From positions 3,224,001-3,288,000 of the forward strand of contig NZ_CP046128.1 in NCBI RefSeq assembly GCF_038738535.1: a stretch of 64,000 nucleotides of DNA, in the 5' to 3' direction. Shown here piece by piece: positions 31,362-40,376 of the stretch. Within the stretch, counting starts at the first letter, position 1, and each line of letters opens with the position of its first letter. Origin of the DNA: Bacillus pumilus. Lineage in GTDB: Bacteria > Bacillota > Bacilli > Bacillales > Bacillaceae. The position numbers and the translations under genes were made by a program. The notes below the pieces were generated by a model. That model was given only the letters and a program-made list of their open reading frames with translations. It searched no databases and was not told where the DNA came from.

Positions 31362-32324
31362 ATGCGTTATCGATTTGGTTATGTATCCAATGCCGTCACC
31401 TTGTGGGAAGCTTCTCCTGCCAAGTCGCTGACCTTTGCAAGATACAGTAAGCTCTCAAAGGAAGAGAGAGAAGAGGCTTTATTGCGAATAACGAAAGCCA
31501 ATCTCGTGAATACATTAAGAACGCTCTATTTCGCCATTGCCCATGATATCCCGCTTTACCGTTTTTCAAGTTCGATCGTCCCGCTCGCGACCCATCCCGA
31601 TGTGCGCTGGGACTTTGTGACACCTTTTCAAAAGGAGTTTCTTGAAATTGGCGAGTTGGTGAAACGGCATGGGCTACGTGTGAGCTTTCACCCTAATCAA
31701 TTTACCTTGTTTACTAGCCCAAAGCCTTCAATCACAGAAAATGCCGTGATCGATATGGCGTACCATTATCAAATGCTTGAAGCGATGAAGCTCGAAAAGG
31801 AAGGCTATATGAACATTCATGTGGGCGGTGCGTACGGTGATAAAGAATCGGCGCTTCAACGTTTTGATGACAATATCCAAAAGCTTCCGGCGCATATCAA
31901 GGCGAGAATGACGCTTGAGAATGATGACAAAACGTATACGTCGTTAGAAACCCTTGGTGTATGTGAAAAGCACGGTATTCCATTTGTTTTTGATTACCAT
32001 CATCACGTTGCCAATAAAGATGACGATGCCGCGCTTGAAGACATCCTGCCAAGAATGTTCGACACTTGGACGAGCACTGGCATTCCGCCTAAAATCCATT
32101 TATCCTCACCTAAATCAGAAAAAGCCATACGCAGTCATGCAGATGGTGTAGATATGTCCTTTGTCTTACCGCTTTTTCATGCATTAAAACCGTATGGGCG
32201 TGATGTAGATTTTATGATTGAGGCGAAGTTAAAGGATCAGGCACTGCTCCGACTTGTCGAAGAGCTGTCTGCGATAAGAGGCAATAAGCGAACGGGCGGA
32301 GGAACCTTTGAGTGGAAATCATAG
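31362..32324 (+). CDS. uvsE: UV-damage endonuclease UvsE
   Basis: TIM-barrel, metal-dependent endonuclease that nicks 5' of UV photoproducts. The 320-residue protein shows [15 protein letters not shown] at the N-terminus, [10 protein letters not shown] with metal-ligand His and Asn-Gln, [23 protein letters not shown] and FDYHHH, all diagnostic of the UVDE family. It starts 12 bases after clsB with GGAG upstream, so the two are co-transcribed (ywjD in B. subtilis). Confidence 0.95.
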   Translation: MRYRFGYVSNAVTLWEASPAKSLTFARYSKLSKEEREEALLRITKANLVNTLRTLYFAIAHDIPLYRFSSSIVPLATHPDVRWDFVTPFQKEFLEIGELVKRHGLRVSFHPNQFTLFTSPKPSITENAVIDMAYHYQMLEAMKLEKEGYMNIHVGGAYGDKESALQRFDDNIQKLPAHIKARMTLENDDKTYTSLETLGVCEKHGIPFVFDYHHHVANKDDDAALEDILPRMFDTWTSTGIPPKIHLSSPKSEKAIRSHADGVDMSFVLPLFHALKPYGRDVDFMIEAKLKDQALLRLVEELSAIRGNKRTGGGTFEWKS

Positions 32325-32330
32325 AGAAAG

Positions 32331-32356
32331 GTTTATCCCTGTGCAAACAGGGGTAA
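32331..32356 (+). promoter_or_regulatory. SigB-type promoter before the HPr-like gene
   Basis: GTTTAT (32331-32336), 14-base spacer, GGGTAA (32351-32356), close to the SigB consensus GTTTAA-N12-15-GGGWAW. The spacer contains the perfect inverted repeat CCCTGT-GCAA-ACAGGG. Confidence 0.65.
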
Positions 32357-32397
32357 CAAAGCTATTGTGAGAAAGTAATTAACAGGAGGATATGAAG

Positions 32398-32652
32398 ATG
32401 TCTCAAATCTATTCAATCCAAATCGCTGCGAAAGCATTGAATTTACATAAGCTTATTTCTCTTTATCAAAAATGCCACCAGGCTCAACATCGTCTATATG
32501 TGTATTCTAAAAAAACAATGTGCAACATCAAGAACATCGTAGAGCTTGAAACCTTCAGGCTCACTCATTTAGAGTCTGACTACTTAATTGTCGTAGAGGG
32601 AAAAAAAGCGCAAGATCTCTTGCAGCCATTTGAAAAAGAGCAGGTTTCATAA
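32398..32652 (+). CDS. ywjC: HPr-like small protein YwjC
   Basis: An 84-residue soluble protein at the ywjC position. Its pattern of strands and helices aligns with HPr: an N-terminal IYSIQIAAK strand, LNLHKLISLYQKC in place of the GIHARPA active-site helix, then LYVYSKKTMCNIKNIVE in place of the KTVNLKSIMG loop. The active-site His seems kept, but the Arg-Pro after it and the regulatory Ser46 are gone, so it is unlikely to be a normal PTS carrier. AGGAGG is 9 bases before the ATG at 32398; another ATG at 32392 is too close. Confidence 0.7.
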   Translation: MSQIYSIQIAAKALNLHKLISLYQKCHQAQHRLYVYSKKTMCNIKNIVELETFRLTHLESDYLIVVEGKKAQDLLQPFEKEQVS

Positions 32653-32653
32653 A

Positions 32654-32680
32654 AAAGAGCAGCCCTCAGGCCGCTCTTTT
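32654..32680. terminator. Bidirectional terminator ywjC / S66 peptidase
   Basis: Stem AAAGAGCAGC/GCCGCTCTTT with T-runs on both strands, between convergent genes. Confidence 0.75.
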
Positions 32681-32681
32681 G

Positions 32682-33680
32682 TTATATCCACTCTTTTGTC
32701 AACCAAACTTGTTTTGAAGCTGCATCCATTTTCACTTGTGCCCCGATTGGCATCGTAAGCATCGGGTGTGTATGGGCACAGTCAAAATCTGCGATGAGCG
32801 GTCTCTTTGTCTCTCCAAGCACCTCAAGTAAAATCTCGTAAGGTTCTTTTCCCGTTCCCTCATCATCAAACAGCTCATGTTTTCCCAAAAGAATACCTGA
32901 TACCCGCTCAAACACTCCATTTACTTTCAATAAAGAGAAGTTTTTTTCTACAACCGAAGCGGTTTTCATGCAATCTTCAATAAGGAGGACGTCTCCGTTT
33001 TGAATGGCTGGCATGAACTCACTTCCCCATATGCCGTACATGGCATTCAGATTCCCGCCGATCAATCTGCCTTCTGCCTGTCCCTCTATGACGCACAGCC
33101 AATCGTTTGGACGCTGCTTTTTATCACGCGTCTTTTCTTCCCAATTGATTCGTTCATCCGTCCAAAAAGGTGGTTTTTTGACCTGATAAGGAATGGTTTG
33201 AGGCTGCATCAGGATGTCTTCGAACGACTGATATGTATAAGCGGCGAACGGTTCAAACTCTCCAAAAGATGGGACAAGCGCCGGTCCGTAGAATACAGGC
33301 AGTCCCGTTTTTTCGTAAGCGGCTAAAAGAATTGCTGTCGCATCTGAATAACCGATCATGATTTTCGGATGTTGCTTCAGCAGCGCAAAATCAAGATAAG
33401 GCAGCAAACTATTTGAATTTGTCCCGCCAATCATTGACATGACACACGCCAAGTCCTCTCTAGCCATTAGCTCATTCAGCTCATCGGCTCGTTCTTTAAT
33501 TGTACCTGAACGGTAGTGATCCTCTTTCCCTGTTAATGATCCTGGTACCACAATGAATCCTTTTTGCTCAAGCCACTTCTTCGCCCGCTGATACCTAAGA
33601 GGCGAGGTCGCTGATGCAGGACTTGAAGGTGAAAAAATACCGATCTTATCTCCCTTTTGTAATCGCCGAAGCCCCTTCAT
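32682..33680 (-). CDS. LD-carboxypeptidase family protein (peptidase S66), copy 1
   Basis: A 332-residue serine peptidase of the LdcA/MccF family. Family members trim the terminal D-Ala of murein tetrapeptides or, for MccF, detoxify microcin C-like peptide-nucleotides. The nucleophile is S112 in MIGYSDATA; the Glu is in LLIEDC and the His in AHTHPMLTMPIG. No signal peptide is present, so it acts in the cytosol. A second S66 gene lies 4 kb away (37438). Confidence 0.88.
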   Translation of the reverse strand: MKGLRRLQKGDKIGIFSPSSPASATSPLRYQRAKKWLEQKGFIVVPGSLTGKEDHYRSGTIKERADELNELMAREDLACVMSMIGGTNSNSLLPYLDFALLKQHPKIMIGYSDATAILLAAYEKTGLPVFYGPALVPSFGEFEPFAAYTYQSFEDILMQPQTIPYQVKKPPFWTDERINWEEKTRDKKQRPNDWLCVIEGQAEGRLIGGNLNAMYGIWGSEFMPAIQNGDVLLIEDCMKTASVVEKNFSLLKVNGVFERVSGILLGKHELFDDEGTGKEPYEILLEVLGETKRPLIADFDCAHTHPMLTMPIGAQVKMDAASKQVWLTKEWI

Positions 33681-33725
33681 TCCATCAGATCCTTCCTACA
33701 CGAGTTTTTTCTATCCTAACAAAAA

Positions 33726-33948
33726 AAGCCCTTTATCAAAAGGGCTTTCAGATTTTTGACAAAGGGCTATAATGATCTTTATTTTAGTCCTTTATCTTTT
33801 TTCAGCGTGATAGAAAACCTTTGCAGTCTAGGAAGGACGAGCACTGGAGCGGAGCGAATTGAACATTCGTGAGCACCAGAGCGCAGGATTGACAACGAAT
33901 GCGAGGGTTTGTCTACACGCTGAAAGCCCTTTATCAAAAGGGCTTTCT
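33726..33948. repeat. Palindromic repeat element flanked by duplicated terminator hairpins
   Basis: Positions 33726-33749 and 33923-33947 carry the same terminator hairpin (GCCCTTT-ATCA-AAAGGGC). Between them is an element of about 120 bases (33805-33924) with inverted ends TTTCAGCGTG/CACGCTGAAA. The arms continue as an imperfect stem (TAGAAAACC against GGGTTTGTCTA). Its inner part contains the mirrored GAGCACTGGAG and GAGCACCAGAG. A related 32-base fragment occurs at 60555. The 33681-33956 gap holds nothing else. Confidence 0.7.
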
Positions 33949-33956
33949 CTTTCTTC

Positions 33957-35672
33957 TTAATGACCAAACTGCGCTTCGTGCAGTCTGCTGTATACGCCGC
34001 CCATTTGGATTAAGTCTTGGTGGCGGCCTTGTTCTTGAATGCCTTCCTCTGTCACGACGATGATACGGTCGGCGTGTTTAATTGTCGCAAGGCGGTGGGC
34101 AATGACGAGCGTTGTCCGTCCGACAGCTAGTTCGCTCAGTGCATCCTGTATGGCTTTTTCTGTTTCTGTATCAAGTGCTGATGTGGCTTCATCTAGAATG
34201 AGAATGGACGGGTTTTTCAGGAACATCCGCGCAATCGACAGACGCTGCTTTTGACCACCTGACAGTTTGACGCCGCGCTCACCTATCACGGTATTTAACC
34301 CTTCTGGGAAACGCTGAACGAGTTCCTCTAAATGCGCACTTCTTACAGCCTCCCAAATCTCTGCATCACTGGCTTCTAGGTTACCGTACGCAATGTTTTC
34401 ACGAATGGTGCCCGAGAATAAAAAGACATCCTGCTGCACAATACCGATCTGCTGCCTTAAAGAAGACAATGTCATAGACTTTGTGCTTACACCATCAATC
34501 GTGATCTCCCCTTCATCCACATCATAAAAACGAGGCAGCAGACTGCAAATGGTCGATTTCCCCGCTCCTGAAGGCCCGACAAACGCAACCGTTTCTCCTT
34601 GTTTGATCTTTAAATCGATATCCTTTAGCACATGGCTGTGTTCATCGTAGCCAAATGTCACGTTTCGATATTCAATTTCACCTTTCAGTCCGTATACATC
34701 ACGTGCTCCCTCTGTATCCTTCACATCCGGCTCTGTTTCTAGTAAATCGACATAGCTTTTAAAGCCCGCAATGCCTTTTGGATACATTTCAATGACCGTG
34801 TTGATTTTATCAATCGGTCTAAATAAAACATTTGTGATCAGAACAAACGCGATAAAGCCACCTGCCGTTAATTGACCTTGCAGGACAAACCATGTACCTG
34901 CGAGAAGGACAAACAGTGTCACAAGACGTGTGAGAATGTAACTGATCGATCCATTGACCGACATAATTTTATAAGAAAGAAGCTTCGCTTTCCGAAAACG
35001 GTTGTTGTTTTCAGCAAAACGCTTTTTCTCGAAATGTTCATTGGCAAAGGCTTGAACAAGTCGAATGCCCCCGATATTGTTTTCAACCCTTGCATGAAAG
35101 TCTCCAATGTCATTATTGAGCTGTGTAATCGCCTTCGTCATCTTCTTATTAAAATGAAGGGCGAGCCAAATGATGACAGGCATGATGAGAAAGGTTAAAA
35201 TGGCCAGCTGCCAGTTAATCATCAGCATGACTGCAAAGGCACCGAGAATCGTCATAATCGCTATAAACAAATCTTCAGGACCATGATGCGCCACTTCTCC
35301 AATGTACATGAGGTCGTTTGTCATCCGTGACATGAGCTTACCTGTTTTGTTGTTGTCAAAGAATTTAAAGGATAGGCGCTGGAAGTGATCAAACAGCTTC
35401 TTCCTCATATCTGTTTCAATATTAATGCCAAGCATATGCCCCCAATACGACACAATAAATTGCATAACTGAGCTGAGGGCATAAATGACAAACAGTGCAA
35501 GTGCCGTCCAGACAATGACTGTCCAGTTCCCTGTTGGCAACAAAGTATCAATGAAGTAGTTCACGATAAGCGGGAATCCCAGTTCCATCAATCCAACGGC
35601 AACAGCGCAAAAGAAATCTAAAAAGAACAGACCTCGATAGGGCCTGTAATAGGCGAAAAAGCGTTTTAGCAT
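33957..35672 (-). CDS. ywjA: ABC exporter YwjA (membrane-ATPase fusion)
   Basis: A 571-residue half-transporter: six transmembrane helices (about 1-310) fused to a nucleotide-binding domain with Walker A GPSGAGKST, the LSGGQKQR signature, Walker B ILILDEATSALD and the H-loop IAHRLAT. Substrate unknown. The ATG at 35672 follows GAGG by 11 bases; the frame extends to 35717. A Fur box lies 30 bases upstream, in keeping with ywjA being in the Fur regulon of B. subtilis, so an iron-related substrate is plausible. ywjB, its B. subtilis partner, is missing here. Confidence 0.9.
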   Translation of the reverse strand: MLKRFFAYYRPYRGLFFLDFFCAVAVGLMELGFPLIVNYFIDTLLPTGNWTVIVWTALALFVIYALSSVMQFIVSYWGHMLGINIETDMRKKLFDHFQRLSFKFFDNNKTGKLMSRMTNDLMYIGEVAHHGPEDLFIAIMTILGAFAVMLMINWQLAILTFLIMPVIIWLALHFNKKMTKAITQLNNDIGDFHARVENNIGGIRLVQAFANEHFEKKRFAENNNRFRKAKLLSYKIMSVNGSISYILTRLVTLFVLLAGTWFVLQGQLTAGGFIAFVLITNVLFRPIDKINTVIEMYPKGIAGFKSYVDLLETEPDVKDTEGARDVYGLKGEIEYRNVTFGYDEHSHVLKDIDLKIKQGETVAFVGPSGAGKSTICSLLPRFYDVDEGEITIDGVSTKSMTLSSLRQQIGIVQQDVFLFSGTIRENIAYGNLEASDAEIWEAVRSAHLEELVQRFPEGLNTVIGERGVKLSGGQKQRLSIARMFLKNPSILILDEATSALDTETEKAIQDALSELAVGRTTLVIAHRLATIKHADRIIVVTEEGIQEQGRHQDLIQMGGVYSRLHEAQFGH

Positions 35673-35691
35673 ATGTAAAAGAACCTCATTT

Positions 35692-35726
35692 CCTCTATAA
35701 TTGATAACCATTTTCAATTATAGAGG
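35692..35726 (-). promoter_or_regulatory. Fur box inside a 13-bp inverted repeat, upstream of ywjA
   Basis: TGATAAC-C-ATTTTCA (35702-35716) matches the 7-1-7 Fur box TGATAAT-N-ATTATCA at 12 of 14 positions. It is the centre of a larger perfect inverted repeat with arms CCTCTATAATTGA/TCAATTATAGAGG. Confidence 0.7.
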
Positions 35727-35777
35727 AATCCTCTTCAAAATACTAGATTAGGAAATGATTTCTTCGACTGGAAAGCC

Positions 35778-37280
35778 TCATAGCACACCAGAAAACAACC
35801 GAGCAAATGATTCCTTTAATCGCTCTTTTAAGCCTCTTTTATAAAAATGAACAGGCCCCATTTGCTCACATTCTTTCATATCTTCTTCATAATGGGCCAT
35901 CAGCTGCTCAATGGGCTTTTTCGCGGCTGTAAAGACATTGACCTCAAAATTGAGCTGAAAGCTTCTCATATCCACATTTGCGGTACCGACAGAGGCAAGT
36001 TCTCCATCTGCGATCATCACTTTTTGATGCATGAAGCCCTTTTGATAGTGATACACTTTGATGCCCTCTTTTAGGAGCTCAGAAAAATAGGATCGTGTGG
36101 CGTATTGTGTGAGAAAGCCGTCATTGATCTCCGGAACCATCACCCGGACATCCACTCCTCTTGTCGCAGCAATTTTTAATGCTGTACGAAGGGATTCATT
36201 TGGGACAAAATAAGGTGTCGCAATCCAGACAAATTGTTTCGCATTTGAGATGAGTGCATCATATAAATCACTCATACTTTCTTTCATATCGGGTCCAGTC
36301 GGTACAACCTGAATGACATCCTCTCCCGTCACAGAGTGCGGCGTATGATACTTCGGATCATCAATTAATACTTCATCTGATACATACTCCCAGTCGAGCA
36401 TAAAAACAGAGTGAAGGGTTTGAACAGCCTCACCCTTTAACATGGTATGCGTATCACGCCAAAAACCGATATTTTCATCACGTCCGACATATTCTTTTCC
36501 GACATTTAACCCGCCGACAAACCCTGTCTTCCCATCAATGATCACGATTTTGCGGTGATTTCGGAAATTGAATTTTTGATTAAAAAAACCATATTTTAAA
36601 GGCAGAAAAGGAGCGACCTTTACTCCTTCCTGCTTCAAGCGTTTAATATCTTTTCGGGAGAAGCGAATGCTGCCAGCCGCATCATAGATGAAGCGAACCT
36701 CTACCCCTTCTTTCGCTTTTTCTATCAGAATCTCCATCATCCGGTGCCCGAGGAAATCTGATTTGAACATGTAGTATTCTATATGGATGAACGATTTTGC
36801 CTTTTTTAATTCTTCAAATATACGGGGAAAAGTCTCCTCCCCATTCTTTAAAATGTCCATATCACTATTTGTGTTCACATGCATGCCTGTTGCTTTTTCT
36901 GTGTAATGAAAAAAAGTCCGCTGATTTTCGGTTAGACGCGATTCATCCGGCTTGCTCTCAAGCTCAGATATTCTGCGTAACTTTTCACGGTTGTACATTC
37001 TCTTTGATTTGAATAAATGACCTTTCACATAGAGCTGTCCTGAGAACAAATAAAACATATAGCCAATGATCGGGAAAAAGATCAGCACATACATCCATAA
37101 CAACGTGTGCTGTGATGTACGGTTTTCTAGCATGAGTGAGATGATACTAAATAAAATAATGGCGATATAAACTGCCGCGTACAGCTGAATGCTCCACGCT
37201 GGCACAGGCCACCAATATACCACATATGCCCCGAATATCATAAAATATAAAAATAAAAATTCCAGTCTCCTCTTTTTCAC
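35778..37280 (-). CDS. clsC: Cardiolipin synthase (ClsC/YwiE type)
   Basis: Second cardiolipin synthase of the window: 500 residues, two N-terminal transmembrane helices and two PLD motifs (NHRKIVIIDGKTGFVGG and MHQKVMIADGELASVGTANVD). I choose the GTG at 37280 because GAGGGCGGAG is just upstream and this gives the 500-residue length I recall for B. subtilis YwiE. The open frame extends to 37349 with no ribosome binding site. In B. subtilis ywiE is stress-controlled; I saw no clear SigB promoter. Confidence 0.9.
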   Translation of the reverse strand: MKKRRLEFLFLYFMIFGAYVVYWWPVPAWSIQLYAAVYIAIILFSIISLMLENRTSQHTLLWMYVLIFFPIIGYMFYLFSGQLYVKGHLFKSKRMYNREKLRRISELESKPDESRLTENQRTFFHYTEKATGMHVNTNSDMDILKNGEETFPRIFEELKKAKSFIHIEYYMFKSDFLGHRMMEILIEKAKEGVEVRFIYDAAGSIRFSRKDIKRLKQEGVKVAPFLPLKYGFFNQKFNFRNHRKIVIIDGKTGFVGGLNVGKEYVGRDENIGFWRDTHTMLKGEAVQTLHSVFMLDWEYVSDEVLIDDPKYHTPHSVTGEDVIQVVPTGPDMKESMSDLYDALISNAKQFVWIATPYFVPNESLRTALKIAATRGVDVRVMVPEINDGFLTQYATRSYFSELLKEGIKVYHYQKGFMHQKVMIADGELASVGTANVDMRSFQLNFEVNVFTAAKKPIEQLMAHYEEDMKECEQMGPVHFYKRGLKERLKESFARLFSGVL

Positions 37281-37437
37281 ATTCTCCGCCCTCATTCGTT
37301 TCTGTCTTTTTCTCTTCCATACCCTTTGCACAGCTTGTATGAAACGCACGGCCTATGCCTTTCTCCTAGCTTTTACAGACTTGGACCATTTGATCCGATA
37401 TAATGGAGAAATATGTGATGGAAAGGAAGATTTGTTT

Positions 37438-38409
37438 ATGCATACACCCTCTCCTTTAAAAAAGGGCGATCATATTCGTGTCATTGCTCCAAGCCGAAGT
37501 GCCAGCATTTTATCAGAAGATGGAATCTCTCAATCAAAAAAACGTTTAGAGACCTTAGGTTTCACTGTCTCTTTTGGAAAACACGCGTTTGAATGTGATC
37601 TTCATTCCTCGTTATCCATTGAACACCGCTTGTCTGATCTGCATGAGGCGTTCACAGATGATGAAGTCGACGGTATTTTGACAGCCATCGGAGGCTTCAA
37701 TTGCAATGAACTCTTGCCTTACATTGATTACGACTTAATTCGTCAGCATCCTAAAGTTCTTTGCGGCTACAGTGATATCACCGCACTCGCAAGCGCCATT
37801 ACCGCCAAATGTGATATGGTGACATACTCTGGACCCCATTTCTCCAGCTTCCAAATGGAGCAGGGGCAAGAGGAGCAGTCCGCTATGTTTCAAGCCTGCT
37901 TGATGAGCGGCGGTGAGCCATTTGATGTGATCCCTTCGACAAAGTGGAGTGATGATGCGTGGTATCTCGATCAAGCGAACAGGCAGTTTCATCCGACGAA
38001 ATGGGGAATATATCAGGAAGGAACAGCTGAAGGCACCTTGTTTGGCGGAAACCTTTGTACACTGAACTTACTGCAAGGGACATCGTTTATGCCTCAAATC
38101 AAGGATGCCATCTTATTTGTAGAGGATGATGAGTTGGTCTTCCCTGAAATGTTCGCCAGAGACCTCACCTCCCTCATGCAGCATGCAGAATCAATCAAAG
38201 GGTTGATCATCGGACGCTTCCAAAAGAAATCCGAGATGACAGAGGAACATTTGAGGTTCATTTTAGATAAACATCCAATGCTCAAACACATCCCAGTGAT
38301 CTACGATGTCGATATCGGACATACGCAGCCGGTCTTCACCTTACCGATTGGCGGAGACGTGAAGCTAGCGTGTAAAGATGGAGCCGTGCAGCTGCGCATT
38401 CTATCATAA
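37438..38409 (+). CDS. LD-carboxypeptidase family protein (peptidase S66), copy 2
   Basis: A 323-residue MccF/LdcA-like serine peptidase, distant paralogue of the 32682 gene. Nucleophile S112 in LCGYSDITAL, Glu in LFVEDDE and His in DIGHTQPVFTLPIG are conserved. GGAAGGAAG precedes the ATG at 37438; the frame runs back to 37189 across the clsC start and is not coding there. It looks closer to the MccF (YocD) branch, which hydrolyses aminoacyl-nucleotide toxins, but which branch cannot be settled by eye. Confidence 0.88.
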   Translation: MHTPSPLKKGDHIRVIAPSRSASILSEDGISQSKKRLETLGFTVSFGKHAFECDLHSSLSIEHRLSDLHEAFTDDEVDGILTAIGGFNCNELLPYIDYDLIRQHPKVLCGYSDITALASAITAKCDMVTYSGPHFSSFQMEQGQEEQSAMFQACLMSGGEPFDVIPSTKWSDDAWYLDQANRQFHPTKWGIYQEGTAEGTLFGGNLCTLNLLQGTSFMPQIKDAILFVEDDELVFPEMFARDLTSLMQHAESIKGLIIGRFQKKSEMTEEHLRFILDKHPMLKHIPVIYDVDIGHTQPVFTLPIGGDVKLACKDGAVQLRILS

Positions 38410-38417
38410 AACAGAGC

Positions 38418-38450
38418 CAAAAAAGCACCCAAATAAACGGTGCTTTTTTC
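38418..38450 (+). terminator. Terminator of S66 copy 2
   Basis: Stem AAAGCACC/GGTGCTTT followed by a T-run, 20 bases after the stop. Confidence 0.8.
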
Positions 38451-38550
38451 TATGCCACGATCTTTTATAAAATTTTTTCAGAAAAAAGTGATCCAACCCT
38501 CCATCCCCTTCGTTAAGTAGATGTAAAAAGAAAAGAGAGGAGGCAAAAAC

Positions 38551-38616
38551 ATGTTTTCTGATGTACTTAGTCAATTATTCGATTCTATTTCTAACATTAT
38601 TAATACGCTTGGGTAA
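38551..38616 (+). CDS. Leaderless amphipathic peptide (21 aa), unannotated-type small gene
   Basis: The ATG at 38551 lies 7 bases after GAGAGGAGG, a near-perfect ribosome binding site. It encodes a 21-residue peptide beginning MFSDVLSQLF and ending NIINTLG. Hydrophobic residues fall at positions 2, 5, 6, 9, 10, 13, 16, 17 and 20, giving a helix with one greasy face, two aspartates and net negative charge. No signal peptide and no cysteine. A terminator follows directly (38618-38656), so it is a complete monocistronic unit. The shape recalls phenol-soluble modulins or delta-hemolysin. I do not recognise the sequence itself. Confidence 0.6.
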   Translation: MFSDVLSQLFDSISNIINTLG

Positions 38617-38617
38617 T

Positions 38618-38656
38618 GTTCAACACCTGCTGTCCTTAGAAGATAGCGGGTGTTTT
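38618..38656 (+). terminator. Terminator of the 21-aa peptide gene
   Basis: AACACCTGCT pairs with AGCGGGTGTT (one G-U) and is followed by TTTTCTTAT, starting two bases after the stop codon. Confidence 0.8.
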
Positions 38657-38662
38657 CTTATA

Positions 38663-38700
38663 AAAAAGCCCCACTCCTATAGTAGAGCGGGGCTTTTTTG
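38663..38700. terminator. Terminator of argS (bidirectional)
   Basis: Stem AAAGCCCC-ACTC/GAGCGGGGCTTT with A- and T-runs on each side, just after argS. Confidence 0.8.
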
Positions 38701-38702
38701 TA

Positions 38703-40376
38703 TTACATCTTTTCCGGTGCAGATACGCCAATTAGTTTTAATGCATTAGCAAGCGTGATTTGTGTTGCTTTCATGAGTGAAAGACGTGCTGTTGTTTTTG
38801 TTTCGTTTTCTACATCAATAACCTTCTCGGCATTGTAGAAGCTGTGAAGGGCTGATGCAAGGTCATAAATATAGTTCGTCACGCGGTGCGGAATGCGCTT
38901 TTCAGCTGCTTCTGCTACAACTTCTGGGAAGCTGCCAATGATTTTGAGAAGATCGTATTCTTTTTCCGATTGAATGTGAGAGAAATCTGCTTTTTCAAGG
39001 CTCGGCTTGTAGCCTTTTTCTTCACCTTGACGCAGCATGCTGCAAATTCTCGCATGCGCATATTGTGCGTAGTACACAGGGTTTTCGTTAGACGTAGAAA
39101 TCGCTAAGTCTAGGTCAAAGTCCATGTGTGTCGCCGCACTTCTCATCGCAAAGAAATAACGAGTGGCATCTAGGCCTACTTCTTCAATCAGGTCACGCAT
39201 GGTGACAGCTTTTCCTGTACGCTTACTCATTTTCATCTTTTCACCGTTTTTGTAAAGGTGAACGAGTTGAATGATTTCTACTTCGAGCTTGCCAGCTGGA
39301 TATCCAAGTGCTTGAATCGCCGCTTTCATTCGGGGGATATAGCCGTGATGGTCCGCTCCCCAAATGTTAATGAGCTGGTCAAAGCCTCTGTCTAGTTTGT
39401 CTTTATGGTATGCGATGTCTGGAAGCAGGTAAGTGAAGCTGCCGTCTTTTTTAATCAGCACACGGTCCTTGTCATCACCAAAATCAGTTGAACGCAGCCA
39501 TGTTGCACCGTCTTCTTCAAAGACATAGCCTTTTTCACGAAGTGTTTCCAGCGCTGGTTCGATTTTTCCGTTTTCATATAAAGAGGTTTCTGAATACCAT
39601 ACATCAAATGGAACACGGAAATTCTCAAGGTCTACACGCAATTTCTCTAATTCGTATTTTAATCCGTATTCACGGAAGAACTTCATCCGCTCTTCTTCTG
39701 GCTCATGCACGAAACGGTCACCAAATTCATACGCAAGCTTTTGCCCGATGCCTTTGATGTCTTCTCCTCTGTAGCCGTCTTCAGGCATCTCTTTTTCAAG
39801 ACCGAGTGCCTCAAAGTAACGTACTTCTACAGATAAAGCGAGATTATTGATTTGATTCCCTGCATCGTTGATATAGTATTCACGGCTCACATCGAACCCT
39901 GCTTTATCAAGGATGTTGCAAAGGGAATCACCTACAGCTGCTCCGCGGGCATGTCCAAGGTGAAGGTCACCTGTTGGGTTGGCTGAGACGAATTCGACTT
40001 GCACCTTTTGACCGCCGCCTGTATTCGTTTCGCCATATGCCTCTTTTGCTTCAAGGACAGCTGGGATGAGCTTTGTTAAATACTGATTGTTCATATAAAA
40101 GTTAATGAATCCTGGACCTGCGATATCCACTTTTTCAATAGAAGCTTTCCCTTTATCAAACGCTTTGACAATGTCCTCTGCGATTTGGCGAGGTGCTTTT
40201 TTCGCAATGCGGGCAAGCTGCATCGCCATGTTGGTGGAGTAATCACCGTGAGTTTTGTCTTTCGGCACTTCTAAAAGGACATCTGGTACCTGGCTTTCAT
40301 CAGCAAGTCCTGCTTTGACGACTGCCGCAATGATTTCTTCTTTTAACGCATCTTTGACCTGTTCTGCGATATTCAT
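38703..40376 (-). CDS. argS: Arginyl-tRNA synthetase
   Basis: Class I synthetase that charges tRNA-Arg. The 557-residue protein has an N-terminal Add-1 domain, the HIGH-type motif in [17 protein letters not shown], the KMSKS motif as KMSKRTG and a C-terminal anticodon-binding helical domain. Its start overlaps the ywiB stop by 4 bases, so the two are translationally coupled. No T-box leader was seen. Confidence 0.97.
   Translation of the reverse strand: MNIAEQVKDALKEEIIAAVVKAGLADESQVPDVLLEVPKDKTHGDYSTNMAMQLARIAKKAPRQIAEDIVKAFDKGKASIEKVDIAGPGFINFYMNNQYLTKLIPAVLEAKEAYGETNTGGGQKVQVEFVSANPTGDLHLGHARGAAVGDSLCNILDKAGFDVSREYYINDAGNQINNLALSVEVRYFEALGLEKEMPEDGYRGEDIKGIGQKLAYEFGDRFVHEPEEERMKFFREYGLKYELEKLRVDLENFRVPFDVWYSETSLYENGKIEPALETLREKGYVFEEDGATWLRSTDFGDDKDRVLIKKDGSFTYLLPDIAYHKDKLDRGFDQLINIWGADHHGYIPRMKAAIQALGYPAGKLEVEIIQLVHLYKNGEKMKMSKRTGKAVTMRDLIEEVGLDATRYFFAMRSAATHMDFDLDLAISTSNENPVYYAQYAHARICSMLRQGEEKGYKPSLEKADFSHIQSEKEYDLLKIIGSFPEVVAEAAEKRIPHRVTNYIYDLASALHSFYNAEKVIDVENETKTTARLSLMKATQITLANALKLIGVSAPEKM

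Noticed and set aside
33779..33967. 62-codon frame within the palindromic repeat region
   Set aside because: Made up of the repeat and terminator hairpins; low-complexity relation to structure, no ribosome binding site.
38490..38545. ECF-type promoter (AACC ... CGTT) before the 21-codon peptide
   Set aside because: The spacing between AAC and CGT is about 13 bases, not 16-17, so I did not assign a promoter.
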